A program made the position numbers and the translations under genes. Under the pieces are notes generated by a model. The model worked only from the letters and a program-made list of their open reading frames with translations. It was not told the origin of the DNA and searched no databases. From JALHVH01 sp964585685 (GTDB lineage Bacteria > Acidobacteriota > Aminicenantia > Aminicenantales > Saccharicenantaceae), in the NCBI GenBank assembly GCA_964585685.1, contig CAZPEP010000004.1:1-38267 (forward strand): 38,267 bases of DNA. The letters are read 5' to 3'. Each line of letters opens with the position of its first letter. Position 1 is the first letter of the stretch. Shown piece after piece: positions 1 through 8,814 of the stretch.

Positions 1-306
1 GTCCTCGAGGATCCGGACCGGAGCGCCCATCTCCAGAAGAGCGGGTTCCTGATGCAGGCCGCCCTCGCCGCCGATCGCTGGTTGGGGCCCGGTCGGGGCA
101 ACGGCCGCGGCGGGCTGTTCATCGGCATCCGGGCCGGATACGTGTTCGCCCCCGCCGGGGGAGCATGGGAGCTCGAGGGCTTGGAGGCCGAGGGAGGGCC
201 CAGGGCCGGATGGTCGGGGCCCTACATCAGGATCTCGATCGGCGCGGGGCGCCGGGCCCGGGGCCGGAGCGTCAACGCCTTGAACTCGACCGGCGATTCT
301 GATTAA
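1..306 (+). CDS. C-terminal part of a probable outer-membrane/beta-barrel protein (partial)
   Basis: The reading frame is open from base 1 and ends with TAA at 304-306, so only about 101 C-terminal residues are present. The visible part is rich in Gly, aromatic and alternating hydrophobic residues (GLFIGIRAGYVFAP, then GPYIRISIGAG). This looks like the last strands of a beta-barrel of the small outer-membrane type. The tail after the last strand is basic and polar, and there is no terminal aromatic residue as in classical porins. It ends 11 bases before the M28 peptidase start, so both are probably in one transcription unit. The barrel assignment is inference from composition; the family is not recognised. 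Confidence 0.5.
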   Translation, partial: VLEDPDRSAHLQKSGFLMQAALAADRWLGPGRGNGRGGLFIGIRAGYVFAPAGGAWELEGLEAEGGPRAGWSGPYIRISIGAGRRARGRSVNALNSTGDSD

Positions 307-317
307 ATGGGAGGACG

Positions 318-1946
318 ATGAAACGCCCCAGGATCATCCTCCTGGCCTTTCTGGTCTTCGGGGTCGCTCTCGCCTTCCCCGCGAGAGGGCCCGTCCATCT
401 CGTCCGGATCGATAAAGGGACGTCCGGGCTCGAATCTCTCTTCAGGACCCGGGGGCTCGACATCGCCCAGGAGCTCAAGACCTGCTTCATCGGCCGGCTG
501 GACCGGGAAGAGGTCTCCTTCCTGAAAAGCGTCGGTGTCCCGGTGACGCTTCTCGACCGCGATATTAAGGGAAAAACCTATTACTTCGTCCGACCGGACT
601 CGGAAAGGACGTCCGGTGTCCTATCCGAAGGGGGGAAGGTCGCGGTCCTCGAGCCGGGCCAGCTCCTGTTCTGGACACCCTCAGGGGACGGCGTTGGGGC
701 CATCCCGGCAAGACTCGCTCGCAAACGACTCGCCGCCTCGTCTATCGTTCCTTATATGCGGAGCTACCGGGTCTCCGCCGTCACGACGTCGGCCGTCGCG
801 CGCAACCCAATCATCAGGACCGTCGTCGATTCGGTTTCCCGGGAGAACCTGAGAGCCCTGATCAAGTCACTGCAGGATTTCGGAACGCGGCGCACGAACA
901 CTCCGGGCTGCGACACGGCGGAGACGTTTGTCGCCGATCATTTCCAAAGGCAAGGGCTTTGGTCCGCCGTCCAGGAACCCGCTGCCGGGCGGGGCCGGGC
1001 GGTCGTTGGGGAGCTCAAAGGCACGAACTTTCCGGACGACATCGTAATCGTTTGCGCCCATCTGGATTCAACCTCTCCGGAGCCCGAGACCCTCGCTCCT
1101 GGGGCCGACGACGACGCGAGCGGGACGGCGGCAGTCATGGAGGCCGCGCGCATCCTGGCCCGCCATCCGACGGATTATACGGTCCGGTTCATCGCGTTCA
1201 CGGGCGAAGAGCAGGGGCTCTATGGGAGCGGAGGCTACGCGATCGCGGGCCGCTCGGCTAACTCGCGCATCGTAGGCGTCGTCAACCTCGACATGATCGC
1301 CTATGCCGACCGTATGCCCGAAGACCTGGACGTGTTCGTGAATTCAGCGTCCGAATGGATGGGATACAGGATCGCCCAGGACGCGGGCGAGTATGCCGGG
1401 CTGTCCGTCAAGACCCGGGTCGACCCTTCCATGATCTACTCCGACCACGCCTCGTTCTGGGACAATGGATATGCTGCTCTCATGGCCATCGAGGACGAGC
1501 CGCTCCGGAATCCTCACTACCATACGACAGGGGATACTCTGGACACCTTGAACCTTGACTTCTGCGCTCAGGCGACGAGGGCAGCCCTGGCGACCACGGC
1601 CATCCTCGCCCAGCCCGTCCGGCTGGGCCCGTCGCCGCCCCAGCAGCTCCAGGCGCAATCCTCGTTCTTCAGCGCGCTCCTCGGCACCCGCAAGAACGTG
1701 TACTTGAGATGGGAGAAGACGGCCAACGCCTCCGGCTACAATATCTATCGGACGGAGATCCCTCACGGATTCTATCAAAGAGTGAACGAACAGCCGGTTC
1801 TGGGAACGACCTATGCAGACAGGGGCGCTGCGAGCGGCGTCACCTACTATTACGCCATCACGGCGATCGACCAGGCCGGGGTCGAGAGCAACCTCTCCCG
1901 GGAGGTCGAGGTCCTGCCCTTGCCCCCGAAGCAGACTCTCCATTAG
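318..1946 (+). CDS. Secreted M28-family zinc aminopeptidase with C-terminal fibronectin type III domain
   Basis: The protein has 542 residues. A hydrophobic signal peptide covers about residues 5-20, and an N-terminal region of about 140 residues looks like a propeptide. The M28 catalytic domain lies at about 165-430. The co-catalytic zinc ligands can be assigned: H248 (CAHLD), D265 (GADDDASG), E297/E298 (TGEEQG), D325 (NLDMI) and H402 (YHTTGDT). A fibronectin type III-like module follows at about 437-535 (YLRWEKTANASGYNIYR, then YYYAITAID). The family removes N-terminal amino acids from peptides, here probably outside the cytoplasm. GGGAGG sits 6 bases before the ATG. A 6-bp GC-rich stem-loop (1949-1967) lies just after the stop and before the next gene's ribosome site, so some transcript could end or pause there. 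M28 membership is secure; substrate unknown. Confidence 0.93.
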   Translation: MKRPRIILLAFLVFGVALAFPARGPVHLVRIDKGTSGLESLFRTRGLDIAQELKTCFIGRLDREEVSFLKSVGVPVTLLDRDIKGKTYYFVRPDSERTSGVLSEGGKVAVLEPGQLLFWTPSGDGVGAIPARLARKRLAASSIVPYMRSYRVSAVTTSAVARNPIIRTVVDSVSRENLRALIKSLQDFGTRRTNTPGCDTAETFVADHFQRQGLWSAVQEPAAGRGRAVVGELKGTNFPDDIVIVCAHLDSTSPEPETLAPGADDDASGTAAVMEAARILARHPTDYTVRFIAFTGEEQGLYGSGGYAIAGRSANSRIVGVVNLDMIAYADRMPEDLDVFVNSASEWMGYRIAQDAGEYAGLSVKTRVDPSMIYSDHASFWDNGYAALMAIEDEPLRNPHYHTTGDTLDTLNLDFCAQATRAALATTAILAQPVRLGPSPPQQLQAQSSFFSALLGTRKNVYLRWEKTANASGYNIYRTEIPHGFYQRVNEQPVLGTTYADRGAASGVTYYYAITAIDQAGVESNLSREVEVLPLPPKQTLH

Positions 1947-1989
1947 CGGCCGGGTCCCGGGCCCGGCGGGCGCCAACGAAGGAGGCCTC

Positions 1990-3324
1990 ATGAATCCCAC
2001 GCGGCGCGATTTCCTGAAGACCGGCGCGGCGGCCGGACTGGGCGCGACCATCTCGGCCATGAAGCCTGCTTCCGTGACCCCCTTCGCCGGAGTGGCTAGA
2101 TCAGCGTTCAGGGCCGCTTCCGTCCCAATCGTGCGAGTCGGGTTCGTCGGCGTCGGCGGCATGGGCTCGGTCCATGTGCAGAACTTCCTCAACATGGACG
2201 GCGTCGTCGTCAAGGCCATCTGCGACATCCGGGAAGACAAGGTCGCACGGGCCCGGAAATGGGTCGAGGAGGCCGGACGGCCAAGCCCGGCGGGATATGC
2301 TCGCGGCTTGAGGGATTTCGAGCGGATGTGCGCCGAGGAGGACCTAGACCTCGTCCTGACGGCAACTCCTTGGGAGTGGCACGTCCCCGTCTGCGTCGCG
2401 GCCATGAAGAACGGCAAGCACGCGGCGACAGAGGTGCCGGCCGCCGTGACCCTCGACGAGTGCTGGCAGCTCGTCGAGACGGCAGAGAAGACCGGAATGC
2501 ATTGCGTCATGATGGAGAATTGCTGTTACGACCAGCTCGAGCTCAGGACGCTGAACATGGTTCGCCGTGGCCTTCTCGGCGAGGTCCTCCATGCCGAGGC
2601 CGGGTACCTCCATGACCTCCGCGGGGTCAAGTTCTCCGCAGAAGGAGAGGGCGTCTGGCGGCGCCAGCATTCCATGCTGCGCAACGGGAACCTTTACCCG
2701 ACGCACGGGCTGGGGCCGGTCGCCCAGTGCATGAACGTCAACCGGGGCGACGCGTTTGATACGCTCGTTTCGTTTTCGAGCCCTTCGCGCGGGCTCCAGG
2801 AATACGCCCTTGCCGTGTTCGGCCCGGATTCCCCCCAGGCGCGGGAGAAATTTGTTCTGGGGGACGTCAACACGAGCCTCATCCGGACGAAGAACGGCCG
2901 AACCATCATCCTCATCCACGACACGAACCTGCCGAGGCCCTATACCCGGATCAACCTCGTCCAGGGAACCAAGGGCGTCGTGCAAAAATGGCCCGACCGG
3001 GTCTACATCGACGGCCGGAGCCCGAAGCACGAGTGGCAGCCGTTCGACGATTATCTCGAATTCGAACATCCTCTCTGGACGCGACTGGCGGCGCAGGGGG
3101 AGGGACGGGGGCACGGCGGCATGGACTTCATCGAGGACTTCCGTCTCGTCGAGAGCCTGCGGAAAGGCGAGCCGATGGACGTGGATGTCTACGACGCCGC
3201 AGCCTGGAGCGCCGTCCAGGAGCTGAGCGTCCGCTCCGTCGCGAGGAAGGGCGAGCCTCAGGCGTTCCCCGACTTTACGCGAGGGCGCTGGAAGACCAAT
3301 CCTCCGCTGGGCGTTGTCGAATAG
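1990..3324 (+). CDS. Gfo/Idh/MocA-fold glycosidase, GH109-like, Tat-exported
   Basis: I chose the ATG at 1990 (444 residues) because GGAGG precedes it and the protein then begins with a twin-arginine signal (TRRDFLKTG) followed by a hydrophobic stretch. The open frame reaches further upstream but only into the M28 gene. The mature part opens with a Rossmann fold (VGFVGVGGMGSVH at about 51-63). It carries segments typical of GH109 enzymes: EVPAAVTLDECWQLVE, MMENCCYDQLEL, and NGNLYPTHGLGPVAQCMN with its conserved Tyr and His. GH109 members use tightly bound NAD+ for redox-assisted hydrolysis, classically of alpha-N-acetylgalactosamine linkages. Tat export fits a protein that must fold with its cofactor before crossing the membrane. 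An ordinary dehydrogenase of the same superfamily is the alternative, but the central motifs favour GH109. Confidence 0.85.
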   Translation: MNPTRRDFLKTGAAAGLGATISAMKPASVTPFAGVARSAFRAASVPIVRVGFVGVGGMGSVHVQNFLNMDGVVVKAICDIREDKVARARKWVEEAGRPSPAGYARGLRDFERMCAEEDLDLVLTATPWEWHVPVCVAAMKNGKHAATEVPAAVTLDECWQLVETAEKTGMHCVMMENCCYDQLELRTLNMVRRGLLGEVLHAEAGYLHDLRGVKFSAEGEGVWRRQHSMLRNGNLYPTHGLGPVAQCMNVNRGDAFDTLVSFSSPSRGLQEYALAVFGPDSPQAREKFVLGDVNTSLIRTKNGRTIILIHDTNLPRPYTRINLVQGTKGVVQKWPDRVYIDGRSPKHEWQPFDDYLEFEHPLWTRLAAQGEGRGHGGMDFIEDFRLVESLRKGEPMDVDVYDAAAWSAVQELSVRSVARKGEPQAFPDFTRGRWKTNPPLGVVE

Positions 3325-3348
3325 CGGAGACGTCAAGGAGGTCCCAAT

Positions 3349-4350
3349 ATGAGAACACGCACCAACGGCCGTTCGCAGGCCGCGCCGATCATGGCCGCCC
3401 TCGCGGCGCTGGCCGTCGTCTTCGCTGCCTGCTCCGGCCCGAAGAAGGCCCGGGGGATCGAGGGCTCCGGCACGATCGAAGCGCGAGAGGTCGCCGTCGC
3501 CTCCAAGGTCGGCGGACAGGTCCTCGAGATCAGGGCCGAGGAGGGGAGCCCGGTGAAGAAGGGCGACATCCTCGTCCTCGTCGACCACGAGACCCTCGAC
3601 ATCCAGCTTCGGCAGGCGGAAGCCGGGGTCGCTCTCGCGGAGGCCCAGCTCGCCCTCCTAAGGAAGGGCGCCCGGGCCGAGGATGTCCGCCAGGGTGAAG
3701 AGGCCCTCAAGCAGACCGGGGCGAACCTCAAGATTGCCGCGGACGACGCGGGACGGATGAGGGAACTCGCCTCCCGGGGCAGCGTGACGCTCAAGCAGAG
3801 GGACGACGCCGAAGCCCGCCTCGTCGTGAGCCAAGCCCAGGAGGCCTCCGCGAAAGAGGCTCTGTCCAAGCTCAAGCGGCTGGCCCGGCCCGAGGAGATA
3901 AGGGCCGCCGAAGCGCGTCTCGCCCAGGCCGTTGCCGCCGCCGACCTTCTTAGAAAGACGATCGCCGATTGCACGATTGCGTCGCCCGTGGCCGGGATCG
4001 TGACCCGGCGCCCCGTCGAAGCGGGCGAGCTCGTCTCTCCCGGGACGATGGTCCTGACGGTCTCCGAGCTCGACAGGGTTCACGTCATGCTCTTCGTCAC
4101 AGAGAAGGAACTCGGCCGCGTCCGCTTGGGCGGGGAGACAGACGTGATGATCGATGCCGCGCCCGGCCGCGTCTTCAAAGGCCGGGTGACTTTTATATCT
4201 CCGGAGGCCGAGTTCACGCCCAAGAACATCCAGACAAAAGAGGACCGGGTCAAACTTGTATTCGGGGTCAAGGTCGAGATCCCCAATCCGGACGGCGCGC
4301 TCAAGCCGGGCCTTCCGGCCGACGCGGTGATCGTCCCCGACGAGCGGTGA
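3349..4350 (+). CDS. HlyD-family membrane-fusion protein of an ABC-2 efflux system
   Basis: The protein has 333 residues. The N-terminus is basic, then hydrophobic, then FAACSG, so it is a likely lipoprotein with Cys acylation (the lipobox is imperfect). A biotinyl-lipoyl half-motif (GSGTIEAREVAVASKVGG) is followed by a long Ala/Glu/Lys-rich helical hairpin at about 80-205. The second lipoyl half and a beta-barrel follow (SPVAGIVTRRPVEAGELV, then TVSELDRVHVMLFV). It would link the inner-membrane ABC transporter to the TolC-like channel encoded two genes downstream. AAGGAGG precedes the ATG. The next gene starts 4 bases after its stop. It corresponds to YbhG of the E. coli YbhGFSR system in domain content and gene order. 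Confidence 0.92.
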   Translation: MRTRTNGRSQAAPIMAALAALAVVFAACSGPKKARGIEGSGTIEAREVAVASKVGGQVLEIRAEEGSPVKKGDILVLVDHETLDIQLRQAEAGVALAEAQLALLRKGARAEDVRQGEEALKQTGANLKIAADDAGRMRELASRGSVTLKQRDDAEARLVVSQAQEASAKEALSKLKRLARPEEIRAAEARLAQAVAAADLLRKTIADCTIASPVAGIVTRRPVEAGELVSPGTMVLTVSELDRVHVMLFVTEKELGRVRLGGETDVMIDAAPGRVFKGRVTFISPEAEFTPKNIQTKEDRVKLVFGVKVEIPNPDGALKPGLPADAVIVPDER

Positions 4351-4354
4351 CCTT

Positions 4355-5323
4355 ATGAATACGGGACCGAAAGCCCCGATGGACGTCCCCGTGATCGAGG
4401 CGGCCGGCCTGACCAGGGACTTCGGGGACCTCCGCGCCGTCGACGGCCTCGACCTCGCCGTCCTAAAGGGCGAGATGTTCGCTCTTGTCGGCCCCGACGG
4501 GGCCGGGAAGACGACGACCATCCGGATGCTCTGCGGCATCCTCAGACCCACGAGCGGGAGGGTTTCCATCCTCGGCCGTGACCTTGCCCGGGAGGCGGCC
4601 GTCGTCAAGAGCGACATCGGCTATCTCTCCCAGCGGTTCAGCCTCTACGGGGACCTTACCGTCGACGAGAACATCGCCTTCTTCGCCGAGATCCACGGGG
4701 TGAGGGACTACACGGCGCGGCGAGAAGAGTTGCTCGAGTTCTCCCACCTGGCCGCTTTCCGGAAGCGGCTGGCCGAGCGGCTCTCCGGAGGGATGAAACA
4801 GAAGCTTGCCCTTGCCTGCACCCTCGTCCATTCCCCGCGCCTCCTCCTCCTCGACGAGCCAACAACCGGCGTCGATCCCGTGTCACGCCGCGATTTCTGG
4901 AAGATCCTGTCGAATCTCCTCAAGACCGGGATCACCATCCTCATGTCCACGCCCTATCTCGACGAGGCCGAGAGGTGCTCGCGGGTCGGCCTGATAAATG
5001 CCGGTCGCCTGGTGGCGGCCGATACGCCGCAGGCGGTCAAGGGGATGATGAAGGGCGAGGTTGTCGAGATCGTCTGCGGCGAGATCCACCGCGCGTTCGG
5101 CCTCCTCAAGGGCTGGCCCGGGGCAGGGGAGGTCCAGATGTTCGGCGACCGTCTGAACCTCGTCGTCGGGGACGCCGGCCGGGACCTTCCCGCGGTTCTG
5201 GCCCGCTTGAGCGACGCGGGGATCGACGTCCGGGACCGGCGGGTCATCCCGCCTTCGCTCGAGAACGTTTTCATTTCCGTTACGGGCCCCTCGGGTCCGG
5301 CAGACAAGGAGGTGCGCTCATGA
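4355..5323 (+). CDS. ABC transporter ATPase 1 (YbhF N-half type, H-loop His replaced)
   Basis: The protein has 322 residues with one nucleotide-binding domain. Visible motifs: Walker A GPDGAGKTT (46-54), Q-loop Q93, a canonical signature LSGGM (143-147), and Walker B LLLLDEP with D167/E168. The switch (H-loop) position reads MSTPYLDEAE, with Pro at 200 where most ATPases have His. From memory, the N-terminal half of E. coli YbhF has Ser at this position (STSYLDEAE), so the loss looks like an old family trait and not damage. The protein should pair with ATPase 2 (6710-7642) as a heterodimer driving the two ABC-2 permeases. About 100 C-terminal residues form the usual accessory domain. Its stop overlaps the start of the TolC-like gene (ATGA at 5320-5323), implying translational coupling. 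Confidence 0.94.
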   Translation: MNTGPKAPMDVPVIEAAGLTRDFGDLRAVDGLDLAVLKGEMFALVGPDGAGKTTTIRMLCGILRPTSGRVSILGRDLAREAAVVKSDIGYLSQRFSLYGDLTVDENIAFFAEIHGVRDYTARREELLEFSHLAAFRKRLAERLSGGMKQKLALACTLVHSPRLLLLDEPTTGVDPVSRRDFWKILSNLLKTGITILMSTPYLDEAERCSRVGLINAGRLVAADTPQAVKGMMKGEVVEIVCGEIHRAFGLLKGWPGAGEVQMFGDRLNLVVGDAGRDLPAVLARLSDAGIDVRDRRVIPPSLENVFISVTGPSGPADKEVRS

Positions 5324-6693
5324 AAAGGAAGTTCCCTGCCCTGATCGTCGCGATGGCCTTGGCGGCCGCCGTGCCCGCCGCCTCCGAAAAAAGACCGTTG
5401 ACCCTCGACGAGTGCGTCGCCCTCGGGCTCGCGAACAGCAAGGGGCTCCACGCCTCCGGCGCGGCTGTCGAGGCCTCAGCGGCGAAAGCGAAGGAGGCGG
5501 GCTCCGCGCTCCTTCCGGCGCTCAAGCTCGGTGCCGGATACACGCGCCTCAGCGAGGTCCCACCGTTCGAGGTCCATCTGCCTTTCCCGGCCGGCCTGCC
5601 CTTCCCGATGCCCGAAAAGTTCGTCGTTTCCCCAAACTACTTCAATAACTTCACGCTGCGTCTGGGCCTCCAGCAGCCCCTGTATACGGGCGGTCGGCTC
5701 CGGGCGGGCGTCGCGGCGGCGAAGTCAGGCGCCGACGCCGCGGAGCTCGACCTCATGAGGGACCGCGCCGAGCTTATCTTCGCCCTTCGGGTCGCCTACT
5801 GGAACCTCTACAAGGCGCGCGAGTTCGTGAAGGCGATCGATGAGAACGTCGCGCGCACCGAGGCTCACCTCGCCGACGTGAAGAATTTTTTCGATCAGGG
5901 GCTCCTGACCTGGAATGAGGTCCTCCGGGCCGAGGTCCAGCTCTCGAATGTCCGGTTGGCCCGGCTGGACGCGGCCGACGCGGCGGAAATGGCCGGCATC
6001 CGGCTCGACAGCCTTCTAGGGTTGCCCTTGGATACTGAGCTCGAACCGGCGACGAAGATCGAAGATGCGGCGGCCTTCGAGGATCCTGACGCCGCGGGGA
6101 TGGCCGGAGAAGAGGGGGACGCTCCCGGGCTCCTCGAAAAGGTCCTCGTCCGTCGGCCCGAGCCACGGGCCATGGATCTCAGGGTCAAGGCGGGCGAAGC
6201 GGGGGTCGCCATGGCCAGGTCCGGATGGTATCCGCAGGTTTACCTCGCCGGGAATTATTACAACCTTCGGCCAAACCCGCGGCTCCTGCCGGCCAAAGAC
6301 GAGTTCTATTCGACCTGGGACATCAGCCTGAACATCTCCATGGACCTTTGGAACTGGGGTGCGACGGCGCGGCAGACCGAACAGGCGAAGGCCCGGCTGG
6401 TCCAGGCGCAGGACGCCCTCGGCATGATCAAGGACGCCGTGGCGCTCGAGCTCAGGCAATGCCAGCTCGAACTCGCCGGGGCGCGGGCGAAGATCGCTGT
6501 CGCGCGCGAGGCCGTGGACCAGGCCGAAGAGAACCTCCGCATCGCCCGGGAGCGCTTCCGGGAAGGGGTCGCCCTCAATGCCGATGTCCTGGACGCCGAG
6601 GTCCTGGCCCTCCAGGCGAAGACGAACCTCACCCAGACCCTCGTGGACGCCGAGCTTGCCAGGGCGAGGCTGCGCAAGGCTCTGGGCGAATGA
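5320..6693 (+). CDS. TolC-family outer-membrane efflux protein
   Basis: The protein has 457 residues counted from the ATG at 5320, which is preceded by AAGGAGG and overlaps the previous stop. A signal peptide (ALIVAMALAAAVPAAS) is followed by the typical first mature segment LTLDECVALGLANS. Two repeats of long amphipathic Ala/Glu/Arg-rich helices and short beta segments follow (LGLQQPLYTGGRLRAG in the first half, ISMDLWNWGATARQTEQAK in the second). The family forms trimeric channels across the outer membrane and periplasm. It would be the exit duct for the efflux system encoded around it. It sits between the genes for the two ATPases, which in E. coli are halves of one protein. Confidence 0.95.
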   Translation: MKRKFPALIVAMALAAAVPAASEKRPLTLDECVALGLANSKGLHASGAAVEASAAKAKEAGSALLPALKLGAGYTRLSEVPPFEVHLPFPAGLPFPMPEKFVVSPNYFNNFTLRLGLQQPLYTGGRLRAGVAAAKSGADAAELDLMRDRAELIFALRVAYWNLYKAREFVKAIDENVARTEAHLADVKNFFDQGLLTWNEVLRAEVQLSNVRLARLDAADAAEMAGIRLDSLLGLPLDTELEPATKIEDAAAFEDPDAAGMAGEEGDAPGLLEKVLVRRPEPRAMDLRVKAGEAGVAMARSGWYPQVYLAGNYYNLRPNPRLLPAKDEFYSTWDISLNISMDLWNWGATARQTEQAKARLVQAQDALGMIKDAVALELRQCQLELAGARAKIAVAREAVDQAEENLRIARERFREGVALNADVLDAEVLALQAKTNLTQTLVDAELARARLRKALGE

Positions 6694-6709
6694 GAGGGAG
6701 CCGAGGATC

Positions 6710-7642
6710 ATGGCGGAGATCTCGATCGACGTCCGCGACCTGACGAAGGTCTTCGGCAGGTTCACCGCCGTCGACCACGTGACATTCTCCGTCCGGCGGG
6801 GCGACATCTTCGGCTTCCTGGGGGCGAACGGGGCGGGAAAATCCACGACGATCCGCATGCTCTGCGGACTCCTTAGCCCGACCTCGGGCTCGGCTTCTGT
6901 CGGCGGCTTCGACGTCGCGCGGGAACCCGACCGGGTGAAGGCCCGCATCGGCTATATGTCGCAGAAGTTCTCCCTCTACGAGGACCTCACCGTTGAGGAG
7001 AACATCGAGTTCTTCGGCGGCGTCTACGGGGTCGACGGCGGCCGGATCCGGGACAAGATGCCCGGGGTCCTGGAGATGGCGGGCCTCAACGGGCGCGAGC
7101 GGAGCCTGGCCCGCGAGCTCTCCGTCGGCTGGAGGCAGAGGCTGGCCTTGGGCTGCGCCCTCCTCCACGAACCCGAGATCGTGTTCCTCGACGAACCCAC
7201 CGGCGGCGTCGATCCCGTGTCCCGGCGCAATTTCTGGGAGCTGATCAACCGCCTTTCCGGCGAGGGCGTCACGGTCTTCGTCACGACCCATTACCTGGAC
7301 GAGGCCGAGTACTGCAACGACATCCGCCTCATCCACGCCGGTCGCCTCGTCGCCGCCGGAAGCCCCGGGGAACTGAAACGGACCTACATCAGGAATCCCA
7401 TCCTAGAGGTCGAATCCGACAGGGTCGTGGACGCGATGGAACTCCTCCAAGGCAAGGACTGGGTGATCGAGACCTCGATCTTCGGGGCCTACCTCCATGT
7501 CAGCGTCGTGGACGAGACCGAGGGCCGGGAGCGCGTAAAGGCCGCCCTCGTTTCCGCCGGCATCGAGGTCCGACGCATGGACAGGATCATGCCCTCGCTC
7601 GAGGACGTGTTCATCAGCCGCATCGAAGGAGGCTCCCGGTGA
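6710..7642 (+). CDS. ABC transporter ATPase 2 (YbhF C-half type, degenerate signature motif)
   Basis: I chose the ATG at 6710 (310 residues) because GAGG lies just upstream and the protein then begins with ISIDVRDLTKVFG, the usual start of the fold. An in-frame start at 6578 would only extend into tolC. Walker A is GANGAGKST (38-46), the Q-loop is at about 85, Walker B ends in D161/E162, and the H-loop His is present (H194 in VTTHYLDEAE). The signature reads LSVGW (137-141) and not LSGGQ. The pattern is complementary to ATPase 1. In a head-to-tail heterodimer its Walker A and H-loop would face the intact LSGGM of ATPase 1, giving one canonical and one degenerate ATP site. The stop overlaps the GTG start of the first permease (7639-7642). 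Confidence 0.94.
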   Translation: MAEISIDVRDLTKVFGRFTAVDHVTFSVRRGDIFGFLGANGAGKSTTIRMLCGLLSPTSGSASVGGFDVAREPDRVKARIGYMSQKFSLYEDLTVEENIEFFGGVYGVDGGRIRDKMPGVLEMAGLNGRERSLARELSVGWRQRLALGCALLHEPEIVFLDEPTGGVDPVSRRNFWELINRLSGEGVTVFVTTHYLDEAEYCNDIRLIHAGRLVAAGSPGELKRTYIRNPILEVESDRVVDAMELLQGKDWVIETSIFGAYLHVSVVDETEGRERVKAALVSAGIEVRRMDRIMPSLEDVFISRIEGGSR

Positions 7643-8814
7643 GGTTCTGCGGCCTGCGCGCGGTCATCCGGAAGGAGGTCCTGCAGATCGTCCGGGATCG
7701 CCGGACCCTCGGCTTCCTGCTCGGCCTCCCGGCGCTTCTGCTGGCCATGTTCGGATTCGCCCTGAACTTCGACGTCAAGCATATTCCCCTGGCCATCTGC
7801 GACGAGGACAGGACCGCCGCCAGCCGCGACCTGGCCGGGAACTTCACCCGGACCGAGTACTTCGACGTGGTTGCCCGGCCGTCCGACCGGCGGGAGATCG
7901 ACTTCCTGATGGGCGAGGAGAAGGTCCGAGCGGCCGTCGTCATCCCCCGCGACTTTTCCCGGAACCTCTTGGCCGGCCGAGAAGCCCCGGTCCAGGTCAT
8001 CATCGACGGAGCGAATTCCATGAGCGCCTCGACCGCGGCGGGCTACATCGGGACCATCGTCCAGAACTATTCCGTCCGGGCGACGACCCGGCTGCTTTCC
8101 GGGAAGGGCGTGAGAGACTTCCGCATGCCACTGGAGGCCGCGACGCGAGTCTGGTACAACCCCGAGCTCCGGAGCGCCAACTTCCTCGTCCCCGGCCTCA
8201 TGGCCTTCATCCTCATGGTCATCGTCGTCGTCTCGACGGCCTTCTCCGTCGTTCGGGAGAAAGAGCGGGGGACGATGGAGCAGCTCGCGGTCTCGCCGCT
8301 CCGCCCGTTCGAGCTCATCGCCGGGAAGACCGTCCCCTATGTTCTCCTTTCCCTTGTGTCGTCGCACCTCGTCCTTCTTCTGGGCAAGGTCCTGTTCGGC
8401 GTCTCCGTCCGGGGGAATTATTTCCTCCTCCTCCTGACGATGACCCTCTTCCTCGTCGGCGGTCTCGGTCAGGGCCTCTTCATCTCGACCATCACCCGGA
8501 CCCAGCAGGTAGCCTTCCAACTGGCCATCCTATCCACGTTCCTTCCCACCTTCATCCTTTCCGGATTCATCTTCCCGGTGCGGAACATGCCGCATGTCAT
8601 CCAGGCGATCACGACCATCATCCCGGCACGATTTTTCCTGAGCGCGCTCCGGAGCATTGTCCTCAAAGGGGCGGGGCTCCAGGCGATCTGGAAGGACCTC
8701 CTCTATCTGGCGGGTTTCGGTGTCCTGGCGCTGGGCGTAAGCACGCTCCGGATGAAGACATCGGTCTCGGAAGGGGGAGGGGGAGGACGAAAACGGCGGA
8801 GGGGATCGCGATGA
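7639..8814 (+). CDS. ABC-2 type transport permease 1
   Basis: The protein has 391 residues and starts with GTG, overlapping the ATPase 2 stop (GTGA) with GGAGG upstream. An N-terminal amphipathic start and first membrane helix (LGFLLGLPALLLAMFGFAL) are followed by a large extracytoplasmic domain at about 45-185 containing the family phrase CDEDRTAASRDL. Five more membrane helices follow, with the conserved VVREKERGTMEQLAVSPLRPFELIAGK between the second and third. This is the YbhS/YbhR type of ABC-2 permease, which pairs with a second permease and the two ATPases to export hydrophobic or cationic compounds. The C-terminus is Gly/Arg-rich. Confidence 0.94.
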   Translation: MRFCGLRAVIRKEVLQIVRDRRTLGFLLGLPALLLAMFGFALNFDVKHIPLAICDEDRTAASRDLAGNFTRTEYFDVVARPSDRREIDFLMGEEKVRAAVVIPRDFSRNLLAGREAPVQVIIDGANSMSASTAAGYIGTIVQNYSVRATTRLLSGKGVRDFRMPLEAATRVWYNPELRSANFLVPGLMAFILMVIVVVSTAFSVVREKERGTMEQLAVSPLRPFELIAGKTVPYVLLSLVSSHLVLLLGKVLFGVSVRGNYFLLLLTMTLFLVGGLGQGLFISTITRTQQVAFQLAILSTFLPTFILSGFIFPVRNMPHVIQAITTIIPARFFLSALRSIVLKGAGLQAIWKDLLYLAGFGVLALGVSTLRMKTSVSEGGGGGRKRRRGSR

